Source of the DNA: Epiperipatus broadwayi
Taxonomy: Eukaryota > Onychophora > Udeonychophora > Euonychophora > Peripatidae
Direction of reading: 5' to 3'
Assembly (NCBI GenBank): GCA_028023455.1
Contig: JAQFVV010000013.1
Location: 15,390,258 to 15,454,257, forward strand
Length of the DNA stretch: 64,000 bases
Under the pieces are notes generated by a model, which worked only from the letters and a program-made list of their open reading frames with translations, was not told the DNA's origin and did not search any database. Numbering within the stretch: the first letter of the stretch is position 1; each line of letters starts with the position of its first letter. This document shows positions 36,695 through 48,822 of this stretch, in pieces. Position numbers and translations under genes: made by a program.

Positions 36695-36749
36695 GGATTC
36701 AGAAAGTATGAGAGAATTACATGAGAGATTAGAAAATTCAGTAGTTCAA
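36695..36749 (+). CDS. Host coiled-coil gene, internal exon d
   Basis: This 55-nt exon has acceptor TTCTTATTCATTAG| and donor GTT CAA|GTAAGTT. Its first base completes the Arg codon begun in exon c; 18 codons follow (DSESMRELHERLENSVVQ) and it ends in phase 0. It is a charged helical segment matching exon b in length and phase, with a shared RLE core. Confidence 0.8.
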
Positions 36750-37179
36750 GTAAGTTACTGTATTTATATTGTTACTACAAATTTTTAGTATATTAATGAT
36801 TTGTACATGTCTAATTCTAAGGTAGTTGTATTTAAAATAATATTATGGGTTTTATAATTAATCAAAGAAACTATTGTCAGTACTATTCTTCATACAGCAT
36901 TTTATACTCTTAATGTGCTGTTAAAGAATTCCAACATTACAAGTCCCAAATCCAGATGAAAAATGAGAAAGCAAAAGAACCAATCTTCTTGATACATGGA
37001 AACAGGATTTATTATTATCAATGCTACTGCTAGAATAGCTTTAATGATGTACTTTTGAATATTTAGTAACTTAAGCTACAGCTAGAAAAACTGCAATGTG
37101 AAGAGCAACAGAAAGTATCTGTTATTTTCTCTAGAAATTCTTATAATATTTGAACAATGTAGATGATTTATGAGTGACT
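36750..37179 (+). other. Intron sequence
   Basis: AT-rich intron DNA; possible decayed LINE sequence toward the right end. Confidence 0.35.
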
Positions 37180-37531
37180 ACCAATTCTTGGGTTCTCAAT
37201 TTGAAATCTGCTAAAAGATGAATTAAGGCTCTTCAAATTCTCATCAAACAAAATTTTCTATGTTAAAATATCAATGTGGAATATGAGAACTATGTTGAGA
37301 GTAGGTAAATCGGAAAACTTGAGCAAGAAACGGAGAAAATAGAGCAAATATTTAGTGGCAATATTTAAAATTATATGGAACATTAGAATGACTTTTTAAT
37401 GAGTGGTTACTGAATAATGCATTTAGCGCTAATAGCTAATATTGGACAATAGGTTTTTTTTATGAAAACATTTTTAAAAGTTCAAATATTAAATAATAAA
37501 CTGGTTTGAACTCAGTTTGCAGCAATATCAG
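37180..37531 (+). mobile_element. LINE fossil, left part (thumb-like piece and endonuclease start)
   Basis: A YQFLGSQF-type block near 37180 resembles the RT thumb of one LINE. From about 37275 the sequence reads WNMRTMLRVGKSENLSKKRRK, matching the start of an APE endonuclease (WNVRTM...GKLENL). The endonuclease continues at 38.8 kb after element E2, so E2 interrupts it. Confidence 0.5.
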
Positions 37532-38770
37532 TAAACTTAATAACCAGCCAATCAAATATTAAGCACTGGGACAGAGAATTTTAATAAGAAAAGAGCGGTT
37601 CCACTCTCTTCTTAACTTGTCTTAATATATATCCAATCCAGTCCAAAGTACTTATATTTGAAAGCGTGAATCTTAAATATCATCACACTTCATTCACCGA
37701 GTTCAAATTATAAACATATAGCGTGAAATCTTTCGATTTACTATGCAGTAGTTTTTCAATGTTATAAATTTGCAGCAATATATGTAAATAATATTATTTT
37801 TATAAAGCACAGTCGATATTGAAATAATTGAGAGAGTGCAAATCTCTCAAGCGCTTATGACTACAACCAACCAATCAAATATTAAGCGCTGGGACAGAGA
37901 ATTTTAATAAGAAAAGAGCGGTTCCACTCTCTTCTTAACTTGTCTTAATATATATCCAATCCAAAGTACTTATATTTGAAAGCGTGAATCTTAAATATCA
38001 TCACACTTCATTCATTGAGTTCAAATTATAAACATACAGCGTGAAATCTTTCGATTTATTACGCAGTAGTTTTTCAATGTTATAAATTTGCAGCAATATA
38101 TGTAAATAATATTATTTTTATAAAGCGCAGTCGATATTGAAATAATTGAGAGAGTGCAAATCTCTCAAGCGCTTATGACTACAACCAACCAATCAAATAT
38201 TAAGCACTGGGACAGAGAATTTTAATAAGAAAAGAGCAGTTCCACTCTCTTCTTGTCTTAATATATATCCAAGCCAGTCCAAGTTAAGAAGAGAATGGAG
38301 CCGCTCTTTTTTTATTAAAATTCTCTGTCCCAGTGCTTAATATTTGATTAGCTGGTTGTAGTCATAAGCGCTTGAGAGATTTGCACTCTCTTAATTATTT
38401 CAATATCGACTGCGCTTTATAAAAATAATATTATTTACATATATTGCTGCAAATTTATAACATCGAAAACTACTGTGTAGTAAATCGAAAGATTTCACGC
38501 TGTATGTTTATAATTTGAACTCAATGAATGAAGTGTGATGATATTTAAGATTCACGCTTTCAAATATAAGTACTTTGGACTGGCTTGGATATATATTAAG
38601 ACAAGTTAAGAAGAGAGTGGAACCGCTCTTTTCTTATTAAAATTCTCTGTCCCAGTGCTTAATATTTGATTGGCTGGTTGTAGTCATAAGCGCTTGAGAG
38701 ATTTGCACTCTCTCAATTATTTCAATATCGACTGTGCTTTATAAAAATAATATTATTTAAACTTAATAAC
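37532..38770. mobile_element. Tandem-plus-inverted element E2 with 13-bp TSD
   Basis: TAAACTTAATAAC at 37532-37544 and 38758-38770 border a 1,213-bp insert. Direct units (starts GAAATAATTGAGAGAG at 37821 and 38139, period 318 bp) are followed from about 38284 by inverted sequence. The right end is the inverted unit start (ends 38723) plus exactly 34 nt (38724-38757). Landmarks parallel E1: an opening GAGAG..CTCTC stem, CCAATCA, a central GAGCGGTTCCACTC hairpin region, GTGAAATCTTTCGATTTACTA. No ORF. E1 and E2 differ greatly in sequence but share the unit plan. Confidence 0.9.
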
Positions 38771-39500
38771 ATAAACAATAAAAATATAATTGAGTGACTT
38801 TATTATTTGGAAGTTCATAGATAGTTTTAGTACTAGAAGCAACACAACTGGATATCGATCATGGATTTTGAATTCTAAAATCTATCACCAAACTATGCAA
38901 AGCAACTTGGTAGTGTTACAGGTTTATATACCTACTATGAATGGTCATGATAATACAGTGAAGGAGACTTATGACCTATTGGAAATGATTTTAAAAGAAG
39001 CAAATCAAAGGATAATATTATTATAATGGGCGATTGGAATGATAAGTGTACGAATAGATCAAAAAAATGAAAATGTGAGAAATTTTGGTTTAGGAAATAT
39101 ACATTTTTATAGACAAAGGCTTATTGAGTTTAGTAAGCAAGAAAATTTTGTTAGCACTGACACTTGGTTTTACACCCAGTTAATATATAGTTACACTTGA
39201 TTTCTTTGAATGAGATTTGTTCCAAAATACAATGGTTATAATGAGGGATGTGCTGGAAGAAAAAATCAATTGTAAATGTTTTAGATGTGGGCCATTTTTT
39301 ACCTTCACTGATTAGTTCTCTATAAATGCAGATATTCAGGATTACGCTGGACTGAAATGGTTAGATGAAGATTATTTTACATGAAATCCTTGTATTATAG
39401 CTGATTTTTTTGATGCCATCAAAGCTAATGCCTTGAAAGATGCTATACTCTTAAATTTTGAGCTTACTCTAATCTACTTATCTAGCTTTATACATTATTC
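38771..39500 (+). mobile_element. LINE fossil, APE endonuclease continuation
   Basis: Reading gives SNLVVLQVYIPTMNGHDNTVKETY, then IIMGDWN-like, then FGLGNIHFYRQRLIEFSKQENF and TDTWFYTQLIYSYT. This is the standard middle-to-end of a LINE AP-endonuclease (QVYAPT, GDWNAKVG, RLIEFC..N, TWxSP). Stops and frameshifts are present. With the piece at 37.3 kb it forms one fossil interrupted by E2. The first 60 bp resemble the SINE body also seen at 49.8 kb. Confidence 0.65.
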
Positions 39501-40929
39501 ATTACAGTGACCTCAGATTCCAATGTTTTCCAAAATAAAGTATTGCATGACTCTCCCAGCTTAAATTTAATGTCTGCATTAGATTATCACTAATTTATTC
39601 TGCATTATTTTATTCTAAAGTAGAATGATAAAAGAATTAATGAATGGGTAGTAGATAGTAATTTTTTTTAGATTCCAGAATAGTTTATGTCTATCTAATT
39701 TTATTAGTAAAATAAGCACTGAATTGTATATATCTTTCCTGAGTTAGACTTATGAGGTTAAACAAACAGATCGGCTAAAAATCTCAAGGGTATTGAAAAT
39801 TTCAAGTCATTTAGTTTAAATAATATAATAAAAAAAAAAAAACAGCTACTAAGTGAGGGTGTACAATGTAGCACTTCTAATTTGCAAAGCTACTAGTCAA
39901 AAATTAGTCTCAGGATCTTATTCAATATCTGAGTTCACTGATTACATATTCATTCTTATACCATTGGCTTTAATAGGGTGGATTTTTTGCTATTAATGCT
40001 GATGTTAATGTAAGCTAGTTAACACGTAAATTTTTCATTAGAAATAGACTAATATATTTTTAGTATAGTTTTAGTGCAAATTGTAATTAAAGGATGATAC
40101 ACCATTCTTAATTTTTATTTTATTTTTCTTATATATTTATAGAAATTATTGCCAATTTATTTAAATAATTTATTGGATTATTTTTATTCACATTCTTTCA
40201 TATTTTATTTGCCTTACTTTTGAATGTATCTGTCTTCTTTTAATTCAGATAATTAATACCCGATATTAATTATTTTTGATTTCCTTTTCTAGTTATAAAA
40301 TTTGTAATATGTATAGTCTTAAAGAAGGCTTAATCGTTATGAATTCAAAATATTAAAATGAACTAATGGTACACTAGTATTGAAATTAGCAGATTCTAGA
40401 ATATTAATTAAACTGTTTTGTAACTATAACTTGACTATTATATCTCCTTATTAGGTATAGTATTGAAAAAGGTCTGAATATTTAAAGGAGAAACAGAAAT
40501 TCTTAACAATATATTTGATCTTCCTACAACTATAATTAGTTATCTTCATTGTTCACTAACCTTCTTGATCTATATTTTAAATTTACATAATATAGAGTTT
40601 AAAATTTATTAAATACAATATATTATTATTTTTTCCTTCTTCTATTTTAATGTGTACAAGATCTCTTTCATTCCTCTTGTATTATTTATGTTAAGTAAAT
40701 GTCTAAAAAATTATATTCCTTCTATGCCCTTCTTACAATGTTTTATTCCATTCCTTAATCTTAATTTCGATTGTTTAGTAGTCTTCTTCAGCACTATTCT
40801 TCCAATTTATTGTATGTAATGACTGATAATCTAAAAATATTGTTAAGATATGCAACATTAAAAGAATTTTATTAATTTTTCACTAAAGATATCACTTATA
40901 TTTACAAAAATAAAGAAAATAAATATTTA
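39501..40929 (+). other. Intron sequence
   Basis: AT-rich, possibly with more decayed LINE sequence in its first part. Nothing definable. Confidence 0.35.
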
Positions 40930-41985
40930 TGAACTAATGTATATCGAGAAATTGTGAATTATTACAATAATAAAATCGCTATAATTTTAAGAACGCAATT
41001 TATAAATGAAATGGAATTACATATTGTCAAGAATAGAATAATAAAGAAAGAAATAAAAGAGTATTTTCGATACGTAGATGATATCTTTGTAATAGGGAAT
41101 AAAAGAGTTATAAAATATATATATAATGAATTTAATAATAATAAAAGTAATATAAAGTTTACAATAAAAGAAATAGATAATAAAATAAAATATTTAGATA
41201 TAGAAATAAAGATAAACAATAACATGATTGTATTAAATCATTTTATTAAAGAAGATAAAATAAGAAAAATAATTTATAAGGATTCACAACAAGCATGGAC
41301 ACAAAAGATGGCAGTAATTAAGAATTTTAAAATAAAAAATGATAGATATAATACAGATAAAAAAACCACTGAAGTACAAAAAGAACAATTTATTAAATTA
41401 TATTCTAGCTATGAATATAATCCTAGAAATATTAGGAATATATTATATGATAATAAAAATAATATTAGAGGGAATAAAATATTAAATAATATAAAATGGA
41501 TTAAAATTGCATATATACTTAAAATTTATGATATATTAACTAAAAATAAAAATTATATGGATAAAAATATAAAAATAGGATGGTCTAATAGTAAAAATTT
41601 AGATATATTAATAGGAAATTATAAGATTAAAGATGATATGAAATATATAAAGGGAACAGTATATAAAATTACTTGCGGGATATGTAAAATGGTTTACTAT
41701 GGACAAACATTAAAACAATTAGAACAAAGGGCAAAAGAACATAATAGTGCTATTGAAAGGAGGGATGATAGATCAGCATTATATGTTCATTATTTAAAAT
41801 TTGGACATAAAATAGATTGTATTAAAAACATAAGACCATTAAATTATATAAAGGAAATGAATAGAAGGAAAATATATGAAACAAATTATATAAAATATAA
41901 TATAAATACATGTATGAACATTTACAAAAAGTCAATTGATTTAATGAATGATTGGGTAATGGATAAAGAATGGAAAGTAATATAA
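40930..41985 (+). mobile_element. Penelope-like retroelement remnant 3 with intact 3' ORF
   Basis: An uninterrupted frame to 41985 (343 codons from an internal Met) encodes the RT C-terminal half with FRYVDDIFVIGN (YVDD at about 41072-41083) and KYLDIEIKIN. A long Lys/Asn/Ile-rich linker follows, then a GIY-YIG endonuclease: GTVYKITCGICKMVYYGQT, LEQRAKEHNSA, ALYVHYLKFGHK (about 41656-41815). The annotated Met is not a true start. The RT finger motifs are missing, so the copy is 5'-truncated. Absence of any stop over more than 1 kb in this AT-rich DNA argues for recent insertion. Codon use is extremely A-rich. The closest type is a canonical PLE. Confidence 0.9.
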
Positions 41986-44097
41986 GGGGAAATAAATAAA
42001 ATGATAAAAATAATGAATTATAGGAAATGTCGGTAGATGTCACTATATACGTAATATACGTGTTAGTATTAGTACGAGGTATCATATTGACAAGGGTAAA
42101 AAAATTTAGAATTACCGAAAAAGGCTTTTATATATATAATTTTTCTGTTGATGTATTTACAAGTTGTTATTATTATATAATAAAGATTTATATTATATTT
42201 CATTGATTATAAGATAAACAACATAAAGGAGTATTATTTTTTAGAATTAAGTAATTTAGATTGTGTATTTATAAATGCCCTGCAAATTTTTCAATTCTGG
42301 TAATAATTAGACATTGCATTTTAAAAAAATATATTTATATTAAATTAAATCAAAACTTAAGTCTTTTACAATATCTATTTCTTGATAGTTTTCTTAGAAA
42401 TTTTTTCAGTATATTTTTCTTAAAAAAAAAAAAAAGTTGACTGCTTAATTTTCATGAATTTTATCTTAATTTTTTTATTTTCCTCATTTGTGAATAAAAT
42501 GAGGTACTTTTGCTCACTAATAAGCTATTCTTGACACTAAGATAATTACAATAGAATCACAATTTAAAACATGAAAGGAACTAGTTTGTTAATTATATAA
42601 TTAATTTAAACTGAACTGATATTAATTCTGTGAATAATATATTTTCATATATTTTTAATTGTATCTTTTAGCTGCATATGATATTAATATTAATTTTAAA
42701 GTTGTAAGTAAATTGCCTGTAATTTTTTTTTGTGTGTGTGTGCATATAAATAATAGACAATAAAGTTTTAAATTTTATGCTTTCAGTATTGCAATACTAT
42801 ATTCAGCAAAAAATAAATGTCTTGCTATAAATATATTGTTCCAATACTGAAAAGTATATCTAATGGTTAACTGTTTTTCATAATACTTAAAAACTTAATT
42901 GTTTGTTTATTAAACATTTTTCTTATAGCTTTTTCTATTAACTGTATATATATTTAACATTCTCATTTCATCACATATTCTTGAAATATATGAATGAAGA
43001 CATCTGAAAAAGGGAAATGATCCTTCCCTCCCTCCAGAGATGCATTTCTGGATGAATTATCATTCTTGACTTGACCCAGATCACAATTTCTCAAATGTCT
43101 ATCATTTTGTCAATATTTATTAGTATCATATTGCTACAACTTGATACAAAAAGAATTCCAATGGTGTTAAAAATGTGAGTTCAAAAAATTTAGTAGTATT
43201 AGATCAAATTGTACTAATATATTCATGTGTTAAAACAATGTTTTACATAGGCAAAAGAAGCGGATATCATTTAGATGTGTCTATATGCATAATTATTGTT
43301 ATTACTATTATAGTACCAACTTATCAACTGGATTTCATCTTTATTGTCTGACTACTAAGGATGGCTCAGTAGCTATTGCTAGATATCATGGTTACAGAAA
43401 ATAGACTTCAGATCATCTGTCATATTATTTATGTTATTTATTTTATCCAATACAAAATGTAGAAGTTAGATTAAAAACTGAATTGGCGGTGAATGATTAA
43501 TTTTACTAATTTTATTTTTGGCTGAAGTGCTTTACAAAATGTTTCTAATTGAATTCATTCAGGTCTTTTAAAAATTTTAAATATCTGTTGATGTGTCAAA
43601 TCTAGATAAGATTTTAATATTAAAAGAATCTGTGTCATGGCCAGTATTCAAATCTGATAGAATGAATGTAATGAAATTATTGCGGGACTGCATTAACATA
43701 ATACCTCGTGTAGTTTGGTGCAGCAGTTTAATGGCATATTCTGGAGCTCATTATCCATAGATCATGCCCCATTTCTATCTCTTCTGATGTTCAAAATTCT
43801 TATTTAATTCCCAAGCGATTAACCATTCAGTTACATTATTAACATGGTCATTTTTTTTAGCATCAATTTGACAATTGCTTTCCTATGTAAGAGGCTTTTC
43901 AAACTCCACAAGGGATTTCATAGACTTAAAAGGAATTGAATTCTTAGATTTTCATAAAATTAATTTTTGATTGATGATGAAAACTATTTTAATATTGTTA
44001 TAGCTTCAGGGTATGATTATTTATCGGGTAATTGCTTTATATAAGTAGCAAAATTATATCAAATCCTCGAATAGGTGTTTGAAATGCTTTCTCTTAC
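41986..44097 (+). other. PLE 3' flank and intron sequence
   Basis: About 150 nt after the PLE stop may be its 3' UTR. The rest is AT-rich intron. A TG run lies near 42732. Confidence 0.4.
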
Positions 44098-44171
44098 TAT
44101 CATCATTATTAAACCATTAAACATCACATCACTGTATAGAGAGTTTTGCCTGTGTTAATATCATCATTATT
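44098..44171. mobile_element. 48-bp micro-insertion E8 with perfect 13-bp TSD
   Basis: TATCATCATTATT occurs at 44098-44110 and 44159-44171. The 48 bp between, read on the minus strand, is the start block of E6 (CAGGCAAAACTCTC-ATACAG) joined directly to the end block (TGATGTGATGTTTAATGG). It is therefore a copy with almost all internal sequence missing but both termini kept. Confidence 0.8.
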
Positions 44172-44484
44172 CTGTTCAAATATTTTCAGTACCAAGATTC
44201 TTCTCAAGAAAGTTTTCACTGACTAATAAGATTTTATCCTAAAAAATGAAGTAAATTTTGTTTGTAATGTTTTGATATCAAATGGACACAATGTTAAAAT
44301 CATAACCAAGTTATCCTATATGATTAAAATAATGCTAAAAAAGAAAAAGACATCTACAATTAAAGCATTCATTCATAACTGACAAAAACAGTAAACAAAA
44401 AACCTAACAAAAGTCTTTGTAAAGTTTGGAAAGCTTTTTACATTAACATTAATGAGCATTGCATTAATAATAATATGAATAACA
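44172..44484 (+). other. Intron sequence
   Basis: AT-rich; nothing recognised. Confidence 0.4.
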
Positions 44485-44610
44485 GAATAGCTTTGATACT
44501 CATGCGTTCATAAAGAAATGCAAGCAGCAGAAGTGAAAGAGTTGAACCACAATCCAAGTATCTTGAGATTCCGAATCTGCCCCTCTACAATTGCATCAAA
44601 TGCATTGATA
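44485..44610 (-). repeat. tRNA-derived SINE copy
   Basis: On the minus strand: TTGTAGAGGGGCAG (A-box-like), then GATTGTGGTTCAACTC containing a good B-box match GGTTCAACTC. A body homologous to the copy at 49.7 kb follows. Confidence 0.55.
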
Positions 44611-45576
44611 ACAATTTATTTAATTCTTTAACCTAAATCAAGAACAACTCTTTATTCTAATTCATCAATAGTAAGTTTGAGCAGTCAGTAATCACTAGAT
44701 AGTAGTGCGTTTAAATCTTATTCCCATTAATAAAGGCGAAAATTAGAAATAGAATTTGGGGAATGGTCATTTAAATACACTATCAATTAACAGTCACTGA
44801 TAACTTAAGCTTAGATCGTAGTAGAATAAAGAATTGTTCTGTTTTACTCATTGCATTAGTGTTAAAAATGAAATGATATGTCAATGCATTTAAACAATGA
44901 TCATTAGCATTTATTTATTATTGTTTTAAATATAACTATAATATAAATTTTTCTAATGCTAGAACTATGTCTAGATGTGACACGTAGAGAACAATTGGAA
45001 AGATAATTGAGCAAAATAACCATCTGCAGTATTTGGAAAATTTTCATAAAACATATCAGTGAAAAACAAAAATTTTCAGATTAGTCATCCATTACTATCC
45101 CTTTTTCTTCAAACTGAAGCATGCCGTCAACCAAATTTTTTTTGTTAAACCTATCTTCAATACATCAAAAATTTAAAAAGTAACTTAGTATTTACAATAT
45201 AACGATCATTGCTAATTATATTATTATATTAATTACATTTTATCTTCAGAAATGGCACATATTTACAAATAAATGTGAATATATTTGAATGAAAAGAATG
45301 TAGATTGCTTTGACTAGTAAATTCTCACTGAATGTAATAACATAAAATAAGAAAGTTTATACTCACATAGAAAGATGGTAGCAGAAAGTAGTTATATTTT
45401 TTAAATATGCATAAGCATTTCTAAAAATGCTAAAGCCATATCTTTATACTATTCATATTTTATACGGGATTCATAAATGTGGTAAATATACATTTAGAAA
45501 AAAAAACAAAATATGGAAAATAGTTAGTTCAGCTATCAAGCAGATCATGTAAGATTATGCAGAACAATATAGAAAT
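44611..45576 (+). other. Intron sequence
   Basis: AT-rich; nothing recognised. Confidence 0.4.
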
Positions 45577-45667
45577 CAGTCCCTAACTTGCATGAGAGTG
45601 GTGTAGTAAAAATTATACTACAGAAGTGTTATTCATTATTAGATAATTTCTAGTCTAATGAATGACT
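45577..45667 (+). repeat. Dispersed 91-bp repeat, copy 1
   Basis: Starts CAGTCCCTA and ends AATGAATGACT; about 85-90% similar by eye to 47530-47621. The short inverted ends CAGTC/GACTG (complete in copy 2) suggest a small MITE. Confidence 0.6.
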
Positions 45668-45879
45668 ATTTTAACATATATTCATAAGTGATAGGTGTCA
45701 TAGTTGTGAGGGCATCACCTTTGATACTTATCAATTAATCTGTAGTGATTTGCTATCTATATATTAAACTGGGTCTGAAAAAAGAGCTTTCCACTTGCTG
45801 GCCTTAACTGTGTTTAAACACCTTTTAACATAATTTTTAATTTATATTTCTAATATTACGTGAACAGACTGGCCCTTCA

Positions 45880-46140
45880 AGCAGAGGAAAGAATACCATT
45901 GATAGCATAGCCATCAATGATACCCACAGTTAGATCAAGCTATGCAAAGCATAACACAATCATATTTCCAGACCATGGCCCACCCTGATAGCTGGGTTCA
46001 AACCCATGCCATCCAAAGCATTTTATTTGTTTCAAGAATCAACCTCAGGCACCAGCTAACCATAGGTTATATAGTCAGCATGCTTTGGATGACAAGCATG
46101 CAATCCAGCACTTGACATATTGCATAATTAGCTCACACTC
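45880..46140 (-). repeat. Possible SINE or composite repeat with B-box-like motif
   Basis: On the minus strand the pol III B-box-like GGTTTGAACCC (about 45994) follows TGGATGGCATG. A second tRNA-like stretch near 46060-46115 contains paired GCATGC blocks. Internal structure unresolved. Confidence 0.35.
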
Positions 46141-47529
46141 TGCCTCAGGGTCCAGCACATTTATTTAACACATAAAATAATTAACTAATTTACTGGTGAT
46201 GCAGTGACAAGAGAGAGAGAGAGAAAATAGGCAAAATAACAAAGCAAACATTAATATTTATTTACACACACATATTTAACACACTATAACAATAATAAAT
46301 TTGACATAAGAAAAATATAAATGACTTCAGACTATAAGTCTAGACTGTGATCAGAATATATTAAAAAGAATCTTTACCTAGGTTTTCGTGATTGTCAAAC
46401 CGGTTAGCTAGGGCTTGTCTTCCATTCTTTGTGTTGACAATGGGGGAGAAAGAGAGATTAGCAGCAGCATCGATTTACTATATAGGCATTTGTTTCAGGC
46501 ATTGGTTCAAGCGACCACAGTTGATTTGACAGAGAACTGGAGTTTTAGTAATGCATGTTGCTATTTCAGCGATGTCTGCATTAAAGTGATCTGCAACAGT
46601 AATAACTAGTCTGCTACTGCACTTAGAGTTCTCCAAACTCTGACTCTGCATTTTAAATTCTTTCCATACTGATAGTAATCCGACTGTATAGCAATAACGC
46701 GAACACAACTGATCAATGATCTAGCAGATTGCAGCCCTGACTGAAGAACAATACCCAAATTGCTCTTTATATCCTTTTTTTCTTCCATTGTTTTAATTTT
46801 GATCTTATGTCTGTTTTTTTAATTATTTTTACATTTATGTTTTAATTTTATCTTTGCTTAGATTAATTTTCTACTTCGATAAGATAGTGTACAGTTTTTT
46901 AATTAATTCAATTATTGATTTTGATTTTATTATCAATCTGAAATCTTATAAACTAATTAATTACATTTTTGAAAGTTTTTCTAACATTTATTTTTGCAGA
47001 CTAATTTTTAGTCTGATTTCACATTGGCTTATTTATACATTATAAAAGGAGTTTTCTTTACAAAGAGATAAAAAAAAAAGTTTAAAATCTTTTCTCTAAT
47101 TCTTCTTTAGATTTCTTCCCCAGCCCTCTTTTTAACAAATAGTTTTATTATATTTTAAAATCAAAATATAAGCAATCTTTTTATTTTATTTTTAAATCTA
47201 TGTTTTTAGAACCACTCCTTAATTAATTATTACTTTTGGACTATTCTTGTTTATTTGATTTTATTTCTTTTTTAATGAATCTGATCATTTATTTTTAAGT
47301 GATAACATATGTAACACAGAATATATGCGTGTTGGTATTATATATATATATTCACTAGCAGTACAATATATACTGAACAGTGATAAAGATATTTGGAGTT
47401 TGTGGTCTGGGCTAATGATTGCTGATTCAGCTCGAAGTGTGCATTTTGGGAATCATAGATCTTTTTCACGTCTTTGGTCATATGTTTATGATTACATCCC
47501 TCCACAATGTGTTAAAAGTGGATAAAAAG
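46141..47529 (+). other. Intron sequence
   Basis: GA-microsatellite at about 46213-46224; TA run at 47339. The overlapping short frames at 46415-46788 on both strands show no family motif. Confidence 0.4.
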
Positions 47530-47621
47530 CAGTCCCTACCTTGCATGAGAATGGTTTAGTGAAAATTATCCTACAGAAATATTATTCATTATTGGATAAT
47601 CTCTAGTCTAATGAATGACTG
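47530..47621 (+). repeat. Dispersed 92-bp repeat, copy 2
   Basis: Second copy of the CAGTCCCTA...GACTG repeat, same orientation as copy 1. Confidence 0.6.
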
Positions 47622-48567
47622 ATAAAAGTTACTAATATATTTTATATGATGTGTCATTTATAACTGCCCGAAGTCATTTTTTTAATTTGTCAGTGTGCAT
47701 TATATTTAGCTAGATAATTTAGAAATGTAGATAAATTGCTTTGATTTTTTTATTGATGAGAAATAATAGCATTATTGTTTTGTCTTATTTTTTTGTTTTT
47801 TATTTAATATCTTGATCCACTTTGTTCATTTGCAGATTGTAATGTACTTTTGTGTATAAGTTTAAAGCAATAGCTATTTGATGAAATTTAAAGGCTACAT
47901 TTAAAGTCTTCTAGCTGTCTTTATTACAAACAATCCATATCAAATACTTTTTTCTAGATTTAGTTTGATTGTACAATAATTAAATGTATATGGTTCACAC
48001 CTATATTATGATACATTGCACTTAGAAAGAGAAAATCCAAAGAACTCGACCCATAGAAAATCAAGGCCATATTACTGCAGAATTTAACATATTACATCCA
48101 GATCACAAATCAATAAAACAATTGTATTATCAAAGTTTAACAAAGCAGGATATATATATGATACACTATGCAATGGAACTTTATTGAGTGGATTTGGTAG
48201 TGCAGAATCTGCTATTCTTACTTTAAAAAAGATTACTAAAACATTTGTTTTTCAATTTTCTGCTAAAACAAGTATTGATTTCTGCTCTTACAGAAGTTAA
48301 AGATAATTTTTACTGACAGTGAATATTGCAAATGTGCAGAAATACTCAGATCAAATACCAGTAATATAAATACTCATATCAATATTATTGTTGAGGAATG
48401 TAATGCCTAATGCCATTACCCTTGATATTATTAATTGGGTTGACTGGATAAAGTGTTTTGATAGTAATGCTAGATATTTTGATTCAATTTTATAATTAAA
48501 AGTATTTGTTTTGCTTTTTGTTTTCCTGTTATGATGGACTTTTGGACAGTCTATAAATATTTATAAC
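47622..48567 (+). other. Intron sequence
   Basis: AT-rich; nothing recognised. Confidence 0.4.
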
Positions 48568-48822
48568 AATTGAGGTTACTCTTCAAATGCTGTTAATGTA
48601 ATTAATTGAGCTGCCCTCTAAGCTGATATTTGCCATAAATATTTTGGCAGATTTAACATTAATATTTTTGGTTGAAGTTGTTCAAGATAATTCTTTTTAA
48701 AAAATATTGAAGTGGGATAAGAAGTGGCTATTGTTTTTATTGCTAAAAATTATCAAACATTAGAGCTAGAGGGCAATTTAATTAATTATATTAACAATCC
48801 TTGAAGAGTAATCTTGACTATT
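48568..48822. repeat. Hairpin MITE-like inverted repeat
   Basis: Arms of about 60 bp (48568-48625 and 48758-48822) share GGTTACTCTTCAA, AATTAATTGAG/AATTAAATTG and GCCCTCTA-type blocks in inverted orientation, around a loop of about 130 bp. No convincing 13-bp duplication was found. Confidence 0.65.

Noticed and set aside
40962-41225. Minus-strand frame opposite the PLE
   Set aside because: Mirror of the Asn/Lys/Ile-rich PLE coding sequence.
46415-46788. Overlapping frames on both strands
   Set aside because: Short, mutually overlapping, no motif or splice support.
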